A stretch of DNA of 64,000 nt from Zarea fungicola (taxonomy: Eukaryota; Ascomycota; Sordariomycetes; Hypocreales; Cordycipitaceae). The notes below the pieces were generated by a model, which was not told the DNA's origin, did no database searches, and worked only from the letters and a program-made list of their open reading frames with translations. Numbering within the stretch: position 1 is the stretch's first letter; every line of letters begins with the position of its first letter. Made by a program: the position numbers and the translations under genes. The stretch is taken from NCBI GenBank assembly GCA_900169235.1, contig FWCC01000043.1, forward strand, positions 62,001-126,000, written 5' to 3'. Of this stretch, positions 34,543 through 47,228 are shown piece by piece.

Positions 34543-36755
34543 GACGGCATTGCGCGGCGCGTATGCCGCGACCGCTTCTGGATGGGTATTCTAGTCGGCA
34601 GTTAGGCGCTTTGAATGTTGTAAGTTGTCGAGATTGCTGAGGATGAGGCGCCCGGTATGTTTCTTTGTGATGCCGGTGCTCCGGCAGGTCGGCAGAGCTT
34701 GGGAGTGGTGAAGGCGGGTGAAGGCGGCTGTGCTACAACAAAAACAAGACGAAGACGTCACCAGCTTGGCGCTTCTTTAATTAGTGGGCCAATCTATCAT
34801 AGGCACAAGAAGAAAGATGGATGTAAAAATAGATGTAGAAGTAGGAAAAAGCGGTTTAGCATTCAAGTAATTATAATTTTCAGTATATATTTTACTTTAT
34901 TTTATTTATTTGTTGATTTTGCTATTTAATACTTAATTTTAAACAAGCATAATGACAGACTGGGCATTGCTTGCTGAGGATGTGTGAGTTTTGACGGCTG
35001 ATCAAACGCAGCAGTTTGAAAATAAAAACTGGAAAAATATACTAAATTTTATTGTTTACTTAGAATTAAAATAGATTTTCTGGTGTTTTCTTCGCTCAGT
35101 TTTAATTTGACATGTTCCGTATTCTGCCGAAAGCTGCCCGTGCTGTTCTCACCATTACCAAGCCTTGTAAGTGGCAAATTACAATCCATCTTGGTTTTTT
35201 CTGTTTTCATAAATCGCATAATTGCATTCACAAACGATATTCGATAATGTCTTGTTATTACATGTCACACTATGCGACTCTGGACTACTGACCGGCCGTC
35301 ACGTCCATGGTCTTCCGACGTGGTCTGCGCGTATCGGTACATTCCCGTCTTCACACCCTCTTGTCGATTATCAAGCCATCCCCAGCCATCTTGCTTGCCG
35401 AATTGGCCCCAGTAGATGTCATTTATCACAGAGGCACAGACGGAATGTGAGAGTGCATCTACGCCTCAAGCCAACAACCTGTGAACGGTGCTGTTTCCAA
35501 ATTCAGCCGCGGAAACCAGGCATCCGGGAAGCGAAAAAATGACTTGTTGTTTCTTGATTGTATTTATTGGAAAGTCTCAGCACATGAGATCGGCGGGCGA
35601 ATTGCCCAACAGGAAACACGGTTAGCATCTGAAACAGCAAACACCTACCCCATGACCACAAACGGATGCTCAGCTTCTGTAGCGGACTTTCCACTATTTC
35701 AACCTATGGGGTTACTGCATTTCATTGCTTCCGTTGTGTTTGTGTATCCGTCGGGCATTTCTTCTGCTTTGGCCCACGGATATGTGCAGCAAGCGAGCCA
35801 TGTAAAATAGACATGTAAAATAGACATGTCATCTTGCCTCACAAGGCACTCCAACCCCATGTCATCCTACAAACAAAAGCAAGCTGTTAGTTTGAATTAT
35901 CGACGTAAATTACACATCACGCGCTAAAGTAAGGATCGGCAACATGAAATGACCTGTTTTGTCCAGTTCCCGTGGCATCCTCAACCGACACGGCCTCCCG
36001 TGTAAGTGGTGAGGCTGTCAACACACCGCTTGCCAGATGTCTGTCAGTTCCGTGCTACTATCCTGGCAACAAGTGTGTACATACAAGAATTTGACGCTCT
36101 TCAGAAAGAACAAGCTCATCAGTCCAGAAACTTTATGCAACCAACAACTGCGGCCACGCGTTGGCAAGTCTCTTATTGCTCAGAACTGAAGAGTCCCAGC
36201 TAAATTGGGCAAGGCCTGTCAACATGGAAAATATACATCACCTATCGCGTTCAAGATATAATAAAATAACTCTACTCACCGCTGTATTTTTCTCAAACAG
36301 ACACTGGCCTATGGGCCACGCATGGACCCTCTTCTCCAACACACTCTCTGTTGCAAGGCTGCATGGGGAAATCATGCAGCCACCGAATTGTCTCTGCATG
36401 GAGATCCATTCTGTCTTGATGCACGTCGCCCAGTTGGGAAGCTCGCAGTCATTTCACTCGTCCTCCTCATTTTCTTGTTTCTCCTAAATTTATCCTACCT
36501 ATTATATCAATTCCCTTGTATATCTACCCCGTCCCGCTCCTGTACGTGTTTCCAAACTTGGGCATACTTCCCGACACGCACCACATCTCTGTGCCTCTCG
36601 TTCATATTCCAGAGTTGTAATTCTTTGTCCTCTCATTGTCCAACCTTTAGCTTTATCCTCTTCATATTGTCCCATTTTCCCACTGATTATTTTCACTTTC
36701 GTCGCCCGGTCTTTGCAGTTACACTGCATCCATCTGCATCTTGTTTTCTGCTACA
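34543..36755. other. Intergenic region, no supported gene
   Basis: Upstream of two divergent genes. 34.85-35.1 kb is strongly AT-rich. A 14-bp word (CATGTAAAATAGAC) is duplicated near 35800-35828. Frames at 35222-35810 and 36006-36487 lack domains. The final 250 bp is pyrimidine-rich promoter-like sequence. Confidence 0.5.
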
Positions 36756-37815
36756 ATGACTGTACCTCCTTCTCCTCCTCCTCCTCCACCAGACCGGTCA
36801 TTCAGTAACCTTGTGTCTGTGAAACCACCGCCGCCCATCCCGAATGACAGCACGGAGGAAGAGCAGCACCAGCTTCCGCCGACGCCCCCGCCGTCTCCGT
36901 CGCAGCCGTCTTCCGGGACGCTCATCCGGTATCTCTGGACCTGTCACAAGTGCGGCTGCGGAACCTTTATCCGCAAAACGGAGCCCGTGGGCGAATGCCT
37001 CTACTGTTCGCACCCGGTTTGCACCGGATGTACCTCGTCCTTTGGCGAGCGGCTCCTCCGCTGCGTCGACGCCGATGCCATGGCTACACGTATCGCCAAC
37101 CCTGGTGTAAGTCGCACCGTTCGCCATTGTGCCTCGGCTATATGGCGGGCTCTACGTCTTATACAAGATTAGTTAACATGCTTTCTTTTTACAGTGTACT
37201 TGTGAGCGGTCCTCCAAAATCAACCGCTGCCGCACCTCCCACGCCATCCGTCGCTGCCCATCATCCCGCCGCACCCGCACCGCGGCGGCGCGGTACGCAC
37301 CCTACGCCGTCCCAACCCTCGTCCAGCACTGCATCGTCACCTTTCGGCCCGGCCGCGAGGGCCTCCCCGAGCTTGGCACGTTCTTCTTCACACGCCCGCG
37401 CTACGAAACCACCGCCCGCACCGCCGCGCGCCTCGCTCGCCAGCGCACATCTGGGGGCGGCGGCGGCGAGAACGAGAACGAGACCCTCGAATGCATCGCC
37501 AACTCCATGGCCGCCGCCCGCCGCCGAATCCCGTCCTCTGTGATCCCGCCCATCTACGACATGCTGCGCCCGCCGCGCGGGGACGAGACGGCTACGGCCG
37601 TGCAGGGGATCAAGGTGAGCACAGAGGCCCTGGCGCGCTTCTTTGCGAGCGGCGCCGCGAGCGTGGCGCGGTCCCTGGGGATTGCGCAGCCGGTCGTGTG
37701 TGTGCACGTTGATCCGATGCTGGCGTTTGTGGCGTATTATCTGTGTGCGAGTTTCTTGGTCGTGTACATGGCGTGGAGGGAGGGCCGGGGTCGGCTGCTG
37801 CGTGCGTTGGACTGA
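36756..37815 (+). CDS. Hypothetical Cys-rich protein with C-terminal membrane segment
   Basis: Two exons, 36756-37106 and 37195-37815, give 323 aa; the GT-AG intron is phase 0. The N-terminus is Pro-rich (PPSPPPPPPDRS). A putative zinc-binding region follows at about 65-105 with paired cysteines (WTCHKCGCG, then ECLYCSHPVCTGC), plus CTC at the start of exon 2. Near the C-terminus PMLAFVAYYLCASFLVVYMA is a single transmembrane segment followed by basic residues. I do not recognise the family; a zinc-ribbon or degenerate RING is possible. GC-rich third positions support coding. It might be a tail-anchored membrane protein. Confidence 0.72.
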
Positions 37816-40125
37816 GTTGAAAGAAATGCGAGTGTTCGTTTTGCTTCCCGCCTCTTGTTTTTTTTTTCTCTTGGCTTCATGCAGCGAGATGGATTCCTAC
37901 ACTACACTGCATGGAGGTGGGTAGAGCGGGCAAGCCACCATCCTTCTTCCCACTCGTCTATTCCAACCGGCGTAGTCTGAATTTGGCCACGTAAAGAAAA
38001 TTTGTTTAACCGAAGCTTGGTCATGTTTGGAGCATTATCAGTTTTTGTACAATCTATCATCTTTTAGCAGAACCGGCTGTAAGCCAATCTGTCATGGAGG
38101 AGTATTGCTAGTCTTTACACGCAACGGTATCCAAATTGACACCTCTTTTTACCGTTTAATCTTTGTCTAAAGTGTCTTCACTTTCTCGAAAATTTGTTCC
38201 GTATTACATCTTGACGTGCTGTGCAACTCGATTCCAGGAAAGGAGACGGCACGGAAGACTCGGGACAACAATTCCAACGGCATGTTACACAGCTTCTTGA
38301 CAAACAAGGTCGTTATCAGAGGCCATTCTTGTCGTGTCCGTATGCAAGCCTCCCCGAATCCTCTTGTTGTCGCTTTCATGTGAATGGTCAATTTCTGCGC
38401 GCCTTACATCGTCTTGACTTGCTGTCTCGGCTCGGATAGTGCAACTTGCAGTAACAAGCCCCATTGCAAAGCTGGCTTGTTGCAAGACACAACAAATCTA
38501 TACTTGTGCAGAAAAATCTCACATTACATAGAAAACTGTCAAAGCAAGAAGACATTGCTGTGCTGAGGATGTAGGGCGTCAGCCTTTTCTGCAGGTCGCC
38601 GAAGCGAGGAGCCGTCCACACTTGCGAGGATCAGGCTGACTTTTTGGTGACGACAAATCCAAATTCTTGGCATAACTACTTCCTTTATCTCACACACACA
38701 TTCTACACAACTCGGCCACACCACTGGTCCACTGCTGCATATCCACGGCAACCAGTCACGCCATGTCCTCTCGACTTGCATACATTCAAATCGGAAAGCC
38801 CTTTTCACCGAGAAAACAACCCCCAAGCCCCAAGTGCATCTCAGACATTCCAGCTTGCAAGCTACTTCCGACCCTGTATGTCGCTGTTCTTTGTTCAAAC
38901 GGCTGTCAGTTTGCCCTGGCTAATTTGGTGTGAGTGGGCATGTTATGCATGACTTTGCAGGCCCCTTCCCTGCACGTAGACAAATCGAGATTTTCCTACA
39001 TTCCGTACTCCATATACGCAATTCTTTACTTTTTTTCCTTTTACAATTTCTCCATTTTCTCTCTTTTCCACTTGCATATTTATGGAGCCTCTGCGTTGTC
39101 TCTGCATATTTTATATGTGCCGGGGAAACAAGAAACAGAGAATCCCGAATCCTACGACGTACTCTATCCGATCCCGCCCTCCCTGGTAAAATTCGATCGC
39201 TACATGCATTTCCGTGGCTTTCATACATTTAATTTTTTCTTTTCATCAGACTCGTATGAGTCGTATACGCGAGGGTTGCAACATACCCCTCGTCTCCCTC
39301 CACTCATGTAAACCCCGCGCATCGGCTCATGATGATCCGGTTCATGAAACAGCGAGGCGTTCAGTCATCGGTCGAATTTTGAACAGAGAGACAGCGCATC
39401 ATCCGGCCCGTCAACGGGAGTGGCGTTTTCTCTTCTTGTCCATCGTATCGTCGCGCTCTCTTGCCGAAGCATGTCTTACTCCCCACTGAGCATCAACAAA
39501 AGACAGACCAGCCTCGACTCTTGTTATTCGCCGACCACCCCATGCAGTCTGCAGATGACGTGCAGGAAAAGCACACCGGATAGGAAATCATACACATGCA
39601 CAGACACAAAAGTACAGAAATAATAATTAGCGAAAAACGCAACCGGTTTCAGTTGCGGATAATGTGAAGCCACCGTGTCGTCAGCCATTGTCTCCCACAC
39701 TCTCACCATTTCCTTGGAGACGGTTTCAATGCATTGTTGAAATATTGCAAAAATAGAATTTCTCCCAAACTCCCTGACCCCCCTGTACAGAAATAAGCAG
39801 ATGTGATGACAAAAATGAAGAAGCAGCGCAAGTAATTAAAAACCGCACGAATAAAAGCCATTCCAGTTTCCTCTTGTCTCTTCCCTCTTTCCCCTGTTTC
39901 CATGATCCCTTTTCCCTTTTCCACTCCTCGTGTGTTGAAAAAGACACCATTTGCTCTCTTGTACATTGTGAAGGACAAAAATAAACGTACATGTGGTTTG
40001 CATGTGAATACGTGTGCAAGACCACTCAGCCCCCTCCGCCGCCTCTTTTCCTTTCGGGATAAAAAAAATACAAGTTAATCGGACAAATATATTGAGCCAT
40101 GATCTGATACCTGCTTTACTCGTCT
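37816..40125. other. Convergent 3' intergenic region (2.3 kb)
   Basis: Between the Cys-rich membrane protein (plus) and ASH1 (minus), long for a convergent gap. Several short frames (38221-38439, 38644-38952, 38934-39311) carry no domain. Pyrimidine-rich tracts at 38.7-39.6 kb resemble transcribed leader sequence, so a small or non-coding gene is possible but unsupported. Confidence 0.45.
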
Positions 40126-42709
40126 TTATTCATCGACTAGCTTAATCGTGGGCTTGGCAGTCTGCTGCTTAGGCTTGCCTGTAAGACGACGATGAGCAGT
40201 CTTTGGCGTCACTTTTCCCTTTGGCGACGCTTTGCTCTTCGGAGTGCCGCCGATACTGGAAGCTCGGCTCTTGGGCGTTCCCTTTGGTGTGCCCTTGGTC
40301 GAAAGCTTGCCAACAGGACTTCCCTTCTTGGGCGTCGTTGCCTTTTTGCCGGCACGCGCGTTTTCCTCGCTGTTGCCGACAATGGTGAGGCTGGATGAGC
40401 GGGAAGAGACGGCCTTGGAGCCAGGCTTGCCCGCAGCCATCTTGCCCTTGACCAGCTTGTTTGCTGTTGCCTTCTTCAAGAGGTTACCCGTGCTGGCGCG
40501 TCTCTTGATGGGCGTCGACTTTGCCGAGTTCTTCTTTGCCAGTGACATGCTGGATACGCTCTTCTTAATAGCCGTGGCAGCACCCTTGGCTGCCTTGAGA
40601 CTCGCATTCGAGAGCGAGCGTTTGACGCCAGTTGCAGGCTGAATCTTGCGCTTCTTGGCCTTGCCGTCCGTCGAATCGTCTCCAAGCATCTCCTTGAGCT
40701 TGCGTTTTCCGGCCTTGATGGTGCCCTTGACGGCCTTCTTCAGGTCCACCTTGGGCGGTTTCACCTCGCGCGGTCGAGGACCAAGAACACCACGGCAGTT
40801 TTCGGAGCCGCAGAGACACGTCTGCACGTTTTTGTTGGAAAAGGGGTCAAAGTTGTAGTCATATGTGAGCTCGTCTCCAGTCATGATGGGCTGGTCACCG
40901 GCAAATAGGGCCATTCTGGGCTGTCCGGATACAATCCATTTGATCATGCGGCAGTTTGGCTTGCAGCTGTGGTTGACAAATCTGGCAATGCTGCCTGTGG
41001 TGGCGTCGATAATCATGTTTTGGTCAAAGCTCATCAAGTAGTAGCACTAGTTTCGATTAGCATCAATAGCACAGCACACAAGTTTGGCCGGTTTCGGCAT
41101 ACCTCATTCTTCTTGTACTCGTTATTCATGCGGCGCTCACATTCTTCTTCTGTGATGATCTCGCCGGCATACTCCATGATAATCTGGTTCGCCTTGAAGC
41201 AACGGTTGCTCCGTACTCCGTAGCCACGATCTGACGTTTTAATTACTTCGACACCGACACGGTACTTGCCTCCCTTGGCACGTCGCGCGGTGAGGTTGGC
41301 AAAAGCTCTGTTGGTGCACGTCTCCTTTCCAGCATTACAGTTGATATCGTTACATTCGTAAAGCATGATTCGGTTCTGGCAGTTATCACCGCAGCCGTCC
41401 TCGGGCTTGCAAACGCACTTGGAGTAATCCTGGTAGTGCGGCGACTTGCGCCAGTAGTCTTTGGAGTCTCCGATGAAGCGGTCTGTGCAGGTTAGTAAGC
41501 GTACATGGGTACTTGAAGTCTATCCTTACTCTTGGTCATCTTTTTCCATTCGTCAGGCTTGGGCTGGCCCGGGGGCAGCGGGTTGCAGGTCATGAAAGGC
41601 AGCTTAAAATCTCGGCCACTAAGCAAGAGACGGAAGCCGGTATACATGGGCGACGGCATAACCTTGTTGACGTGTGTGCTGCGCTGGAGCTCGGGTATCG
41701 TGGCCAGCTTCTTCTTTTCGGCAGGTGTCAGCCCCTTGGCAGCGTCAGTTGGCGCATCCTGGCCCGCATAGAGGCCCTTGGCCAAAAACTTCTTGGGTCC
41801 GCGCGGCTTGATTTCAGTAATTGGTTCTGCGTCGGCTTCCTTTTCGGGTTCTGGCTCGGCAGCCTTTGTCTTCTTCCGAGGTGGCGAGGGCGGCGGCGCG
41901 TTGGGGTCGACGTATTTGCCATTGGCCCAGACGGTGTGGACAACGGGACGATCGTCAATGTGAGAGAACTCTTTTGTGTCGCGAAGGCGTAATAACTCGC
42001 GCGACATTCGGGTCATGGAGCCAGTGACGGCCTTGGAACCACGCTTGCCAATCTTGGAAAGGCGAGAGCCCAAGGATGAAACAGTCGCGCCAATGCCGGC
42101 GCCGGCGCGAGAGCTGACACGGCGCGCGCGGGGAGAGTCATGACCGATTCTACGAGTGGTGCGAGGCGAATTGGGATTGGAGCGGCTCCCATGGAGGTCG
42201 AGGGCATCGATATCATCCTTGCCACCGCGCGACCTGGCTCTGAGGGTCATTTTTGAAGTTGGCGACGCGGCGCCGTCCACTAGTGTATCACCCGAAATTG
42301 TGCGGCGACGGCGGTCGGCCACCTCGTCTCCGTTGGCGCGACGTTTGCCGTGGCCATCAGTACCGCTCAGCTTGGAGAGATTGTACACGGGTGCCGATGC
42401 CACGGAGCGGCGGGAGCGCTTAGGCGAGGGCTCGACCTCGACGACGACGGTAGATTCTGGCTTGGGTGATGTTTCGGGTGTCTGCAGAGGCACAAAGGCG
42501 GGCTCCGGTTCCGGTTCGGATTGTGAGGCAGGCAGCAGCGGCTCAGAAATGGAGAGGGCATCGAGGGCATCGTGCTTGGATATATCCGAGTGTAGGCTGT
42601 CACTGTCGGCAACAGTGGTGGGCGGCGTAGAGCTCGAGGACGCGACATTGGACATTATATCCGCGACGCTGCTCGTGACGCTGGATTCGGGTTCGAGAAA
42701 CAGCGACAT
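40126..42709 (-). CDS. ASH1: ASH1-type SET-domain histone H3K36 methyltransferase
   Basis: Three exons: 42709-41530, 41482-41103 and 41046-40126, give 826 aa with consistent phases. The N-terminal 390 residues are low-complexity and Ser/Pro-rich. The AWS cysteine cluster (CVCKPEDGCGDNCQNR and following) lies at about 410-455. The SET domain follows with RGYGV, NHSCKPNC and ELTYDYNFD, then a post-SET CLCGSENC. The tail is Lys-rich with repeated TPK/SPK motifs likely to bind nucleic acid. AWS-SET-post-SET with a long N-terminus and no SRI domain separates it from Set2 and matches fungal ASH1, which methylates H3K36 in poorly transcribed, often facultatively silent chromatin. It acts in the nucleus. 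Confidence 0.93.
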
Positions 42710-45181
42710 GGTGACGGTGACACGTTGTTAAAGGAGAGGGTGTGTGGTCGGGCGGGTGGGTGACGGGCGGGCGCGACAAGGAACGTAAATGGCACAAAGT
42801 AATCACGCCTGTGGACCGCGTCGCATGCACAGTGACATGTAAAGCGCGCTCCCAGAAAGAGAGTCGGACCACGTCACAATGCGGTTGAGAAGAGAAAAAG
42901 TTGGAGAGTGAGACGCGTGATGGCACGACGTTTGAGAGTTGAGGGGAATTATGAAAGAAAGTACGGAGTAGCTGGTCGCGGAAGGGATGGGAGGTGCAGG
43001 ATGGGATTGCTGATTGGCGTCGCACCACGGATGTGCCCAAGGTGGTAAGTAGCAAGCGGAGCAGCGTCCACACGCCAATGGATGCTGAAAATAACTGGAG
43101 GCTATTAAAATGCCACTAGAAGTAGTATTATTAGCGGAACATGGTCTAGCGGTTGGTTCATGTGTGAGCACGCGCCGCCTCGTTTTAGCCTTTTCTAATC
43201 AGGGAGCCTGCTTGTCTTGTTGACTCGCAAACCCCAGGTTTCTTGAAGAGAAAGGCCGGGGCGGGGGGGGGGGGGGGGGGGGGGCTAAATTCAAACGTAC
43301 CCTGACTCGCTGAGGACAACTCTGCAAATGAGTAGATAGTTGATCGACAGTGTAGCAAACGTTGTGTTTTAATGCACTGTAGTTGCTTGGGGCTGACTGG
43401 CTTAACGAGTCTCGCGTCAGAAGTAGCAGTGACGACGACGCGTGGGGCCGAGAGAGTTATGGGAGATGTCTTGATCAAAGAATTGAGGAGTTCAAGAAGA
43501 TAATAAGAAAAACGGCAAATATCGCAGAGAGTGGACCAACGAAATCAACCTCCAAGAACACCACAGTTTGATGGTTTTCTATCGTGTCGAGATGACCCTG
43601 TTCCCGCTGCGTAATCCGTTCCGGCTGCCGCTGATGTAGAAAAGAGAAGAAACCGTGTTTGAAAGAAACGAAGGAGGGAGCGGGTCGTTGAACTGGACTA
43701 GGTCGGTCGGCTAAACCAGCTGGGCGGTATTGTTTTTTGCCTGTGCTCCGTTCAACTCGTGCTCTATTGCGGTCTTTAGTAAATGGTAAACACGAAACAA
43801 TGGCCCCAATGGCTGGCTGCGTGGACATTGGCCTCCCGTAGAACCACCGCCCAACTCGCGTCTCTCAAGGCGTCCCGGCTCTTGTCAGACTGTGCCATGT
43901 TTTGCTTTCTGTATTTGTTTGACTTTTGGAAATATGCACATGATCACTCTTAGCTTGTCATTGAGACTAGCTATTTCCACATTTCTTTTTCCCAATTCGG
44001 ACGCGGTGGTATCTGCATCATATGCACCACTGCCCATGTATAACCATGCCTTCCTTGTATTATTACCAAACCATTGACGTTGGTCAACATTCCCAAAATG
44101 AAGCTCGGCGATTTTAAATTTTGCCTGTCAGCCATTTCCTTTGCCACGGCGCCACAGCCCGACTATCTTGGTCCCGTCCCACATGTCCATATCAAGCCGA
44201 ATTTATCCATCTGTAACTCAAGCGCTGTGCACCACCTTTGCACTTTATCACGACAATTTTTATTCCACGGCGATGCACAGGCTTCACACTGTCAATCGTG
44301 TACTTTGAAATGGTCGCGCCGGCCCCTGTGCGCCGTGGCTTTGCTAGTTTACCAGCTGGCACGCATCCAATTACAAGTGCCACCACTGCATGAACACTCA
44401 TACGAAAATGGCGTTCAATAACAGTATTAAAGATTCAATTGCATGTTAATGATTTCTCTGTCATATGTACATGTATTTTAGCTGGGTTACGTGACTAGAA
44501 GCGGTGTGGCTTTACAATGTGTATTTGTGTGTTGGTGAGCATCGCGCCCGAATCGGCAATTCCGTGGAGACGACCTGCCTCCAGACAACCACGTCCAATC
44601 TATCGCAAGACTCCTGCTCGTATTTTTCTGTACATGTAATGGCCGTGTCTAGATAGCTGAAATAGGAGTGGTTTTCAAATTTCCCGTGATTTGTATTGGC
44701 GCTTATTTGGTGTGATGCCGTTGGATCGTGGACGGTTAAGACTCACAGCAACGGTTAGAGATATGCCACGGGTGGTTAAATGTGAGAACTTTTGTCGTCG
44801 AAAATCAGGATACTTTATTACATGATCATGCCAAGTAAATGCAGAGCAATGTCAAGGTTAAAGGCGCCGTGGCTATTCACGCGCAGCCTGCAGGGTACCC
44901 AGCGCTCATGGCAGCTTCCTTTTTCTTGTGATGACACCTGCACCAGAGCCACTAAGTTGGGCCACTGTATCCAACCACAAAGACTCAGACTGGACATCAT
45001 AACTGGGCTCTTCAAAGAATACGAATATTTGCGAAGCTACAGCGGTAAAATAATGCAATTGGTAGCCCTCAAAGGCCAAAACTATTTTCAGCATGATGCA
45101 AGTCCTCCATATCCAGCTAATTTCGACCCTGCCATTGACCGGCACTCTCCAATGCAGAAACCAATTCAGCTCATGATGCGA
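42710..45181. other. Intergenic region with poly-G tract
   Basis: Upstream of ASH1 and downstream of the F-box-like gene. Frames at 43475-43828 (minus), 44074-44421 and 44792-45223 (plus) lack domains. A 22-nt G run is listed separately. Confidence 0.5.
43263..43284. repeat. Poly-G homopolymer (22 nt)
   Basis: An uninterrupted run of 22 G on the plus strand (C on the ASH1-sense strand), about 550 bp upstream of the ASH1 start. The length may be inexact because homopolymers are error-prone. Confidence 0.9.
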
Positions 45182-46513
45182 TTATCCCCTCTTTCCTGGC
45201 CTCTTCCTATCCCAGGCATGTAAAATCCATCCCGTCCTGCAGCCGGAAAACTTACGCGTTCGCTTCAGCCGGGTAACCCGCTCCTCGTCCCAGAACGCGA
45301 ACCCGTACCACCGCCACTCCTGTACCAACGCAGTGTTCATGGCCACGGTTGCGGCCGACGGCCTCTTCGCCGACGGTGCCTCCTCAATGACGCTGGGACC
45401 CCAGCGCGGCCACCAAACGTTACCGGCGAGGCCGTCGCTCCAGGCAAACGGCGCACTGCCCGCGGTAAGTGGCGAAGACGACGAAGGAGTACTACTACTT
45501 CCACTGGAACTGCTACCGTCATCTGGCTCTGGCATACCCGGCTTCCAAGTCACCATCGGCCTCATCGATGGGATGATCTGGTGCTGAGGGCCGTCAAACC
45601 AGTCTGTGTTGCTCGAGTTGGCAATTCGAACAAGGCCAGCATTCATGTCTCGCATCCGCAGCATGCCCACCAAGACTGACAACAGCACGGGGACCTCGGC
45701 CACAGAGCTATCGAGCTTCCGCCAGAGTGTGCGGAGATCATGTGCATACTTCATCGTCAAATTGTATTCCTTTATATACCTCTCCTCAATGCCGCCACCA
45801 CTACCTGGCTGGCCTCCGCGAGGACCACACCTACCGCCATACAGAAGTGTATACCACAAGGTGCTCATGTAGCTTCCGATCTCAGCCACCTGCTGCATCT
45901 CCCACGCCGAAAACATGTGCAGGCACGGATGGTCATGCCAAAGGATTTCGTCTGGCTCGTTGTCCGTATCATGTGGATCGTACCGCAGCAACACGCTATA
46001 CCGGAGCAGAGCTTGCAAAAATCGTCTTTGTTCGGCATCTGTCAGCGGCTGTGCGGCATTTGCATCAAGGATTCGAATTTCATCGAGTATTGGTCCACTG
46101 AGGAAATGTGTAATGCGCTGGAGCAGACGCTTCCGGTGGATAATCTTGATGACGACGTCGGGTGTGAGGCGCTGCTGTATCTCAGCAGTGGTGGTTTCGT
46201 GCAAGAGTTGCCAGTATTCCGCGGTGGTAGCCATGAGAGTCTCAACTTCATCGTCGACGGTGAAATCGATTGTGTCTTGGTATTCGCAGAATATGGCATC
46301 GCGGATCACGGGGCCCAACTCATTCGTGAGAACCTCTCTCAGGACACGTTGCTTAATCGTCTTGAAGCACTCATTTGCAAATCGTGAAGCGCGAATGAGA
46401 GAAGCCAAGGCGTCGGTGGTGGGCAGACAGCAGAGGACGTTGGTCATGACCTCGCTTGGAAACAGTTCCAGCAGGTCAGGCCCTATGCTGACATTTTCGA
46501 TCGCGTTGGCCAT
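45182..46513 (-). CDS. F-box-like hypothetical protein
   Basis: 443 aa read as one exon. The N-terminus DLLELFPSEVMTNVLCCLPT with a following DALASLIRASRFANE fits an F-box, the Skp1-binding helix bundle of SCF ubiquitin ligase substrate receptors. The remaining 370 residues are helical with a Gly-rich loop (CGPRGGQPGSGGG), a Ser-rich linker and a Trp-rich C-terminus; no LRR, WD40 or Kelch repeats are seen. Many fungal genomes carry families of such orphan F-box proteins. A strong GTAAGT donor just before the stop (about 45254) may start a last intron, changing the final 15-20 residues to a short alternative tail. Substrate unknown. Confidence 0.72.
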   Translation of the reverse strand: MANAIENVSIGPDLLELFPSEVMTNVLCCLPTTDALASLIRASRFANECFKTIKQRVLREVLTNELGPVIRDAIFCEYQDTIDFTVDDEVETLMATTAEYWQLLHETTTAEIQQRLTPDVVIKIIHRKRLLQRITHFLSGPILDEIRILDANAAQPLTDAEQRRFLQALLRYSVLLRYDPHDTDNEPDEILWHDHPCLHMFSAWEMQQVAEIGSYMSTLWYTLLYGGRCGPRGGQPGSGGGIEERYIKEYNLTMKYAHDLRTLWRKLDSSVAEVPVLLSVLVGMLRMRDMNAGLVRIANSSNTDWFDGPQHQIIPSMRPMVTWKPGMPEPDDGSSSSGSSSTPSSSSPLTAGSAPFAWSDGLAGNVWWPRWGPSVIEEAPSAKRPSAATVAMNTALVQEWRWYGFAFWDEERVTRLKRTRKFSGCRTGWILHAWDRKRPGKRG

Positions 46514-47228
46514 CTTGTGACTGCTTATTTACGCTATTTCTTTCCGCAATAGAGAAGCAAGCAAAGTGATGATGGAAAAGTTGGGACCATGCATCTTCGA
46601 GGCACATCCAGTGGACGGAGGGGGGTTTATTATAGTCACGGCAGCTGCAGCATTGCACCGAGTGAGTGCTCTGCAGCAAGCTAGAGCAAGCCTATCACAC
46701 TTTCATGCATGCATCACATTCTGTTACCCGAGGCCGCATATTTTTGTTTAAACGGGTCAAGAGATGAATGGCACACGGAACGGATATTGGAATTATGAAA
46801 GTAGATGTGCCGTGTTTCTCGCGGCATGGGTTGTGCTAGCGTTGGCGTCGATCGGTAGGTTCCTGTAGTCCACGATTGGGTAAAAACCGCAAACTCGCCA
46901 AAGTATGCATATTTTGTAAATAAAAAAATTCTGGGTTCATGTAAAGTGTACAGAGGGAGAGTGATTTGTGCCAAGAACACTCCCACGAGTTGCAGTGCAG
47001 TTATGCAGAAAGGGTGTGCAAACAATCACGGAAGATGGCACGGGTGCAGTCAAACACGGGTATTATTGCAACTAAATCATCCATAAAGAAATTGGACGAC
47101 ATTCTAAAAGACAAAAAAGAAGAGAGTCTACTCTAGGTATCATTTTGTATCCCATCCATCTTCATCACATTCTTGAACAAAAGAAAAAAAAGGCTTCACC
47201 AAGTCAAGTACATTTGCTTTCAAAAAAT
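46514..47228. other. Intergenic region F-box/SFH5
   Basis: 5' flank of the F-box gene and 3' flank of SFH5. No supported gene. Confidence 0.5.

Noticed and set aside
43138..43200. tRNA-like A box (TGGTCTAGCGG)
   Set aside because: No matching B box (GGTTCGANTCC) or acceptor stem within 100 bp; treated as chance.
43475..43828. 117-aa minus-strand frame ending in a hydrophobic stretch
   Set aside because: No family resemblance, no good start context; hydrophobic tail is from AT-rich DNA.
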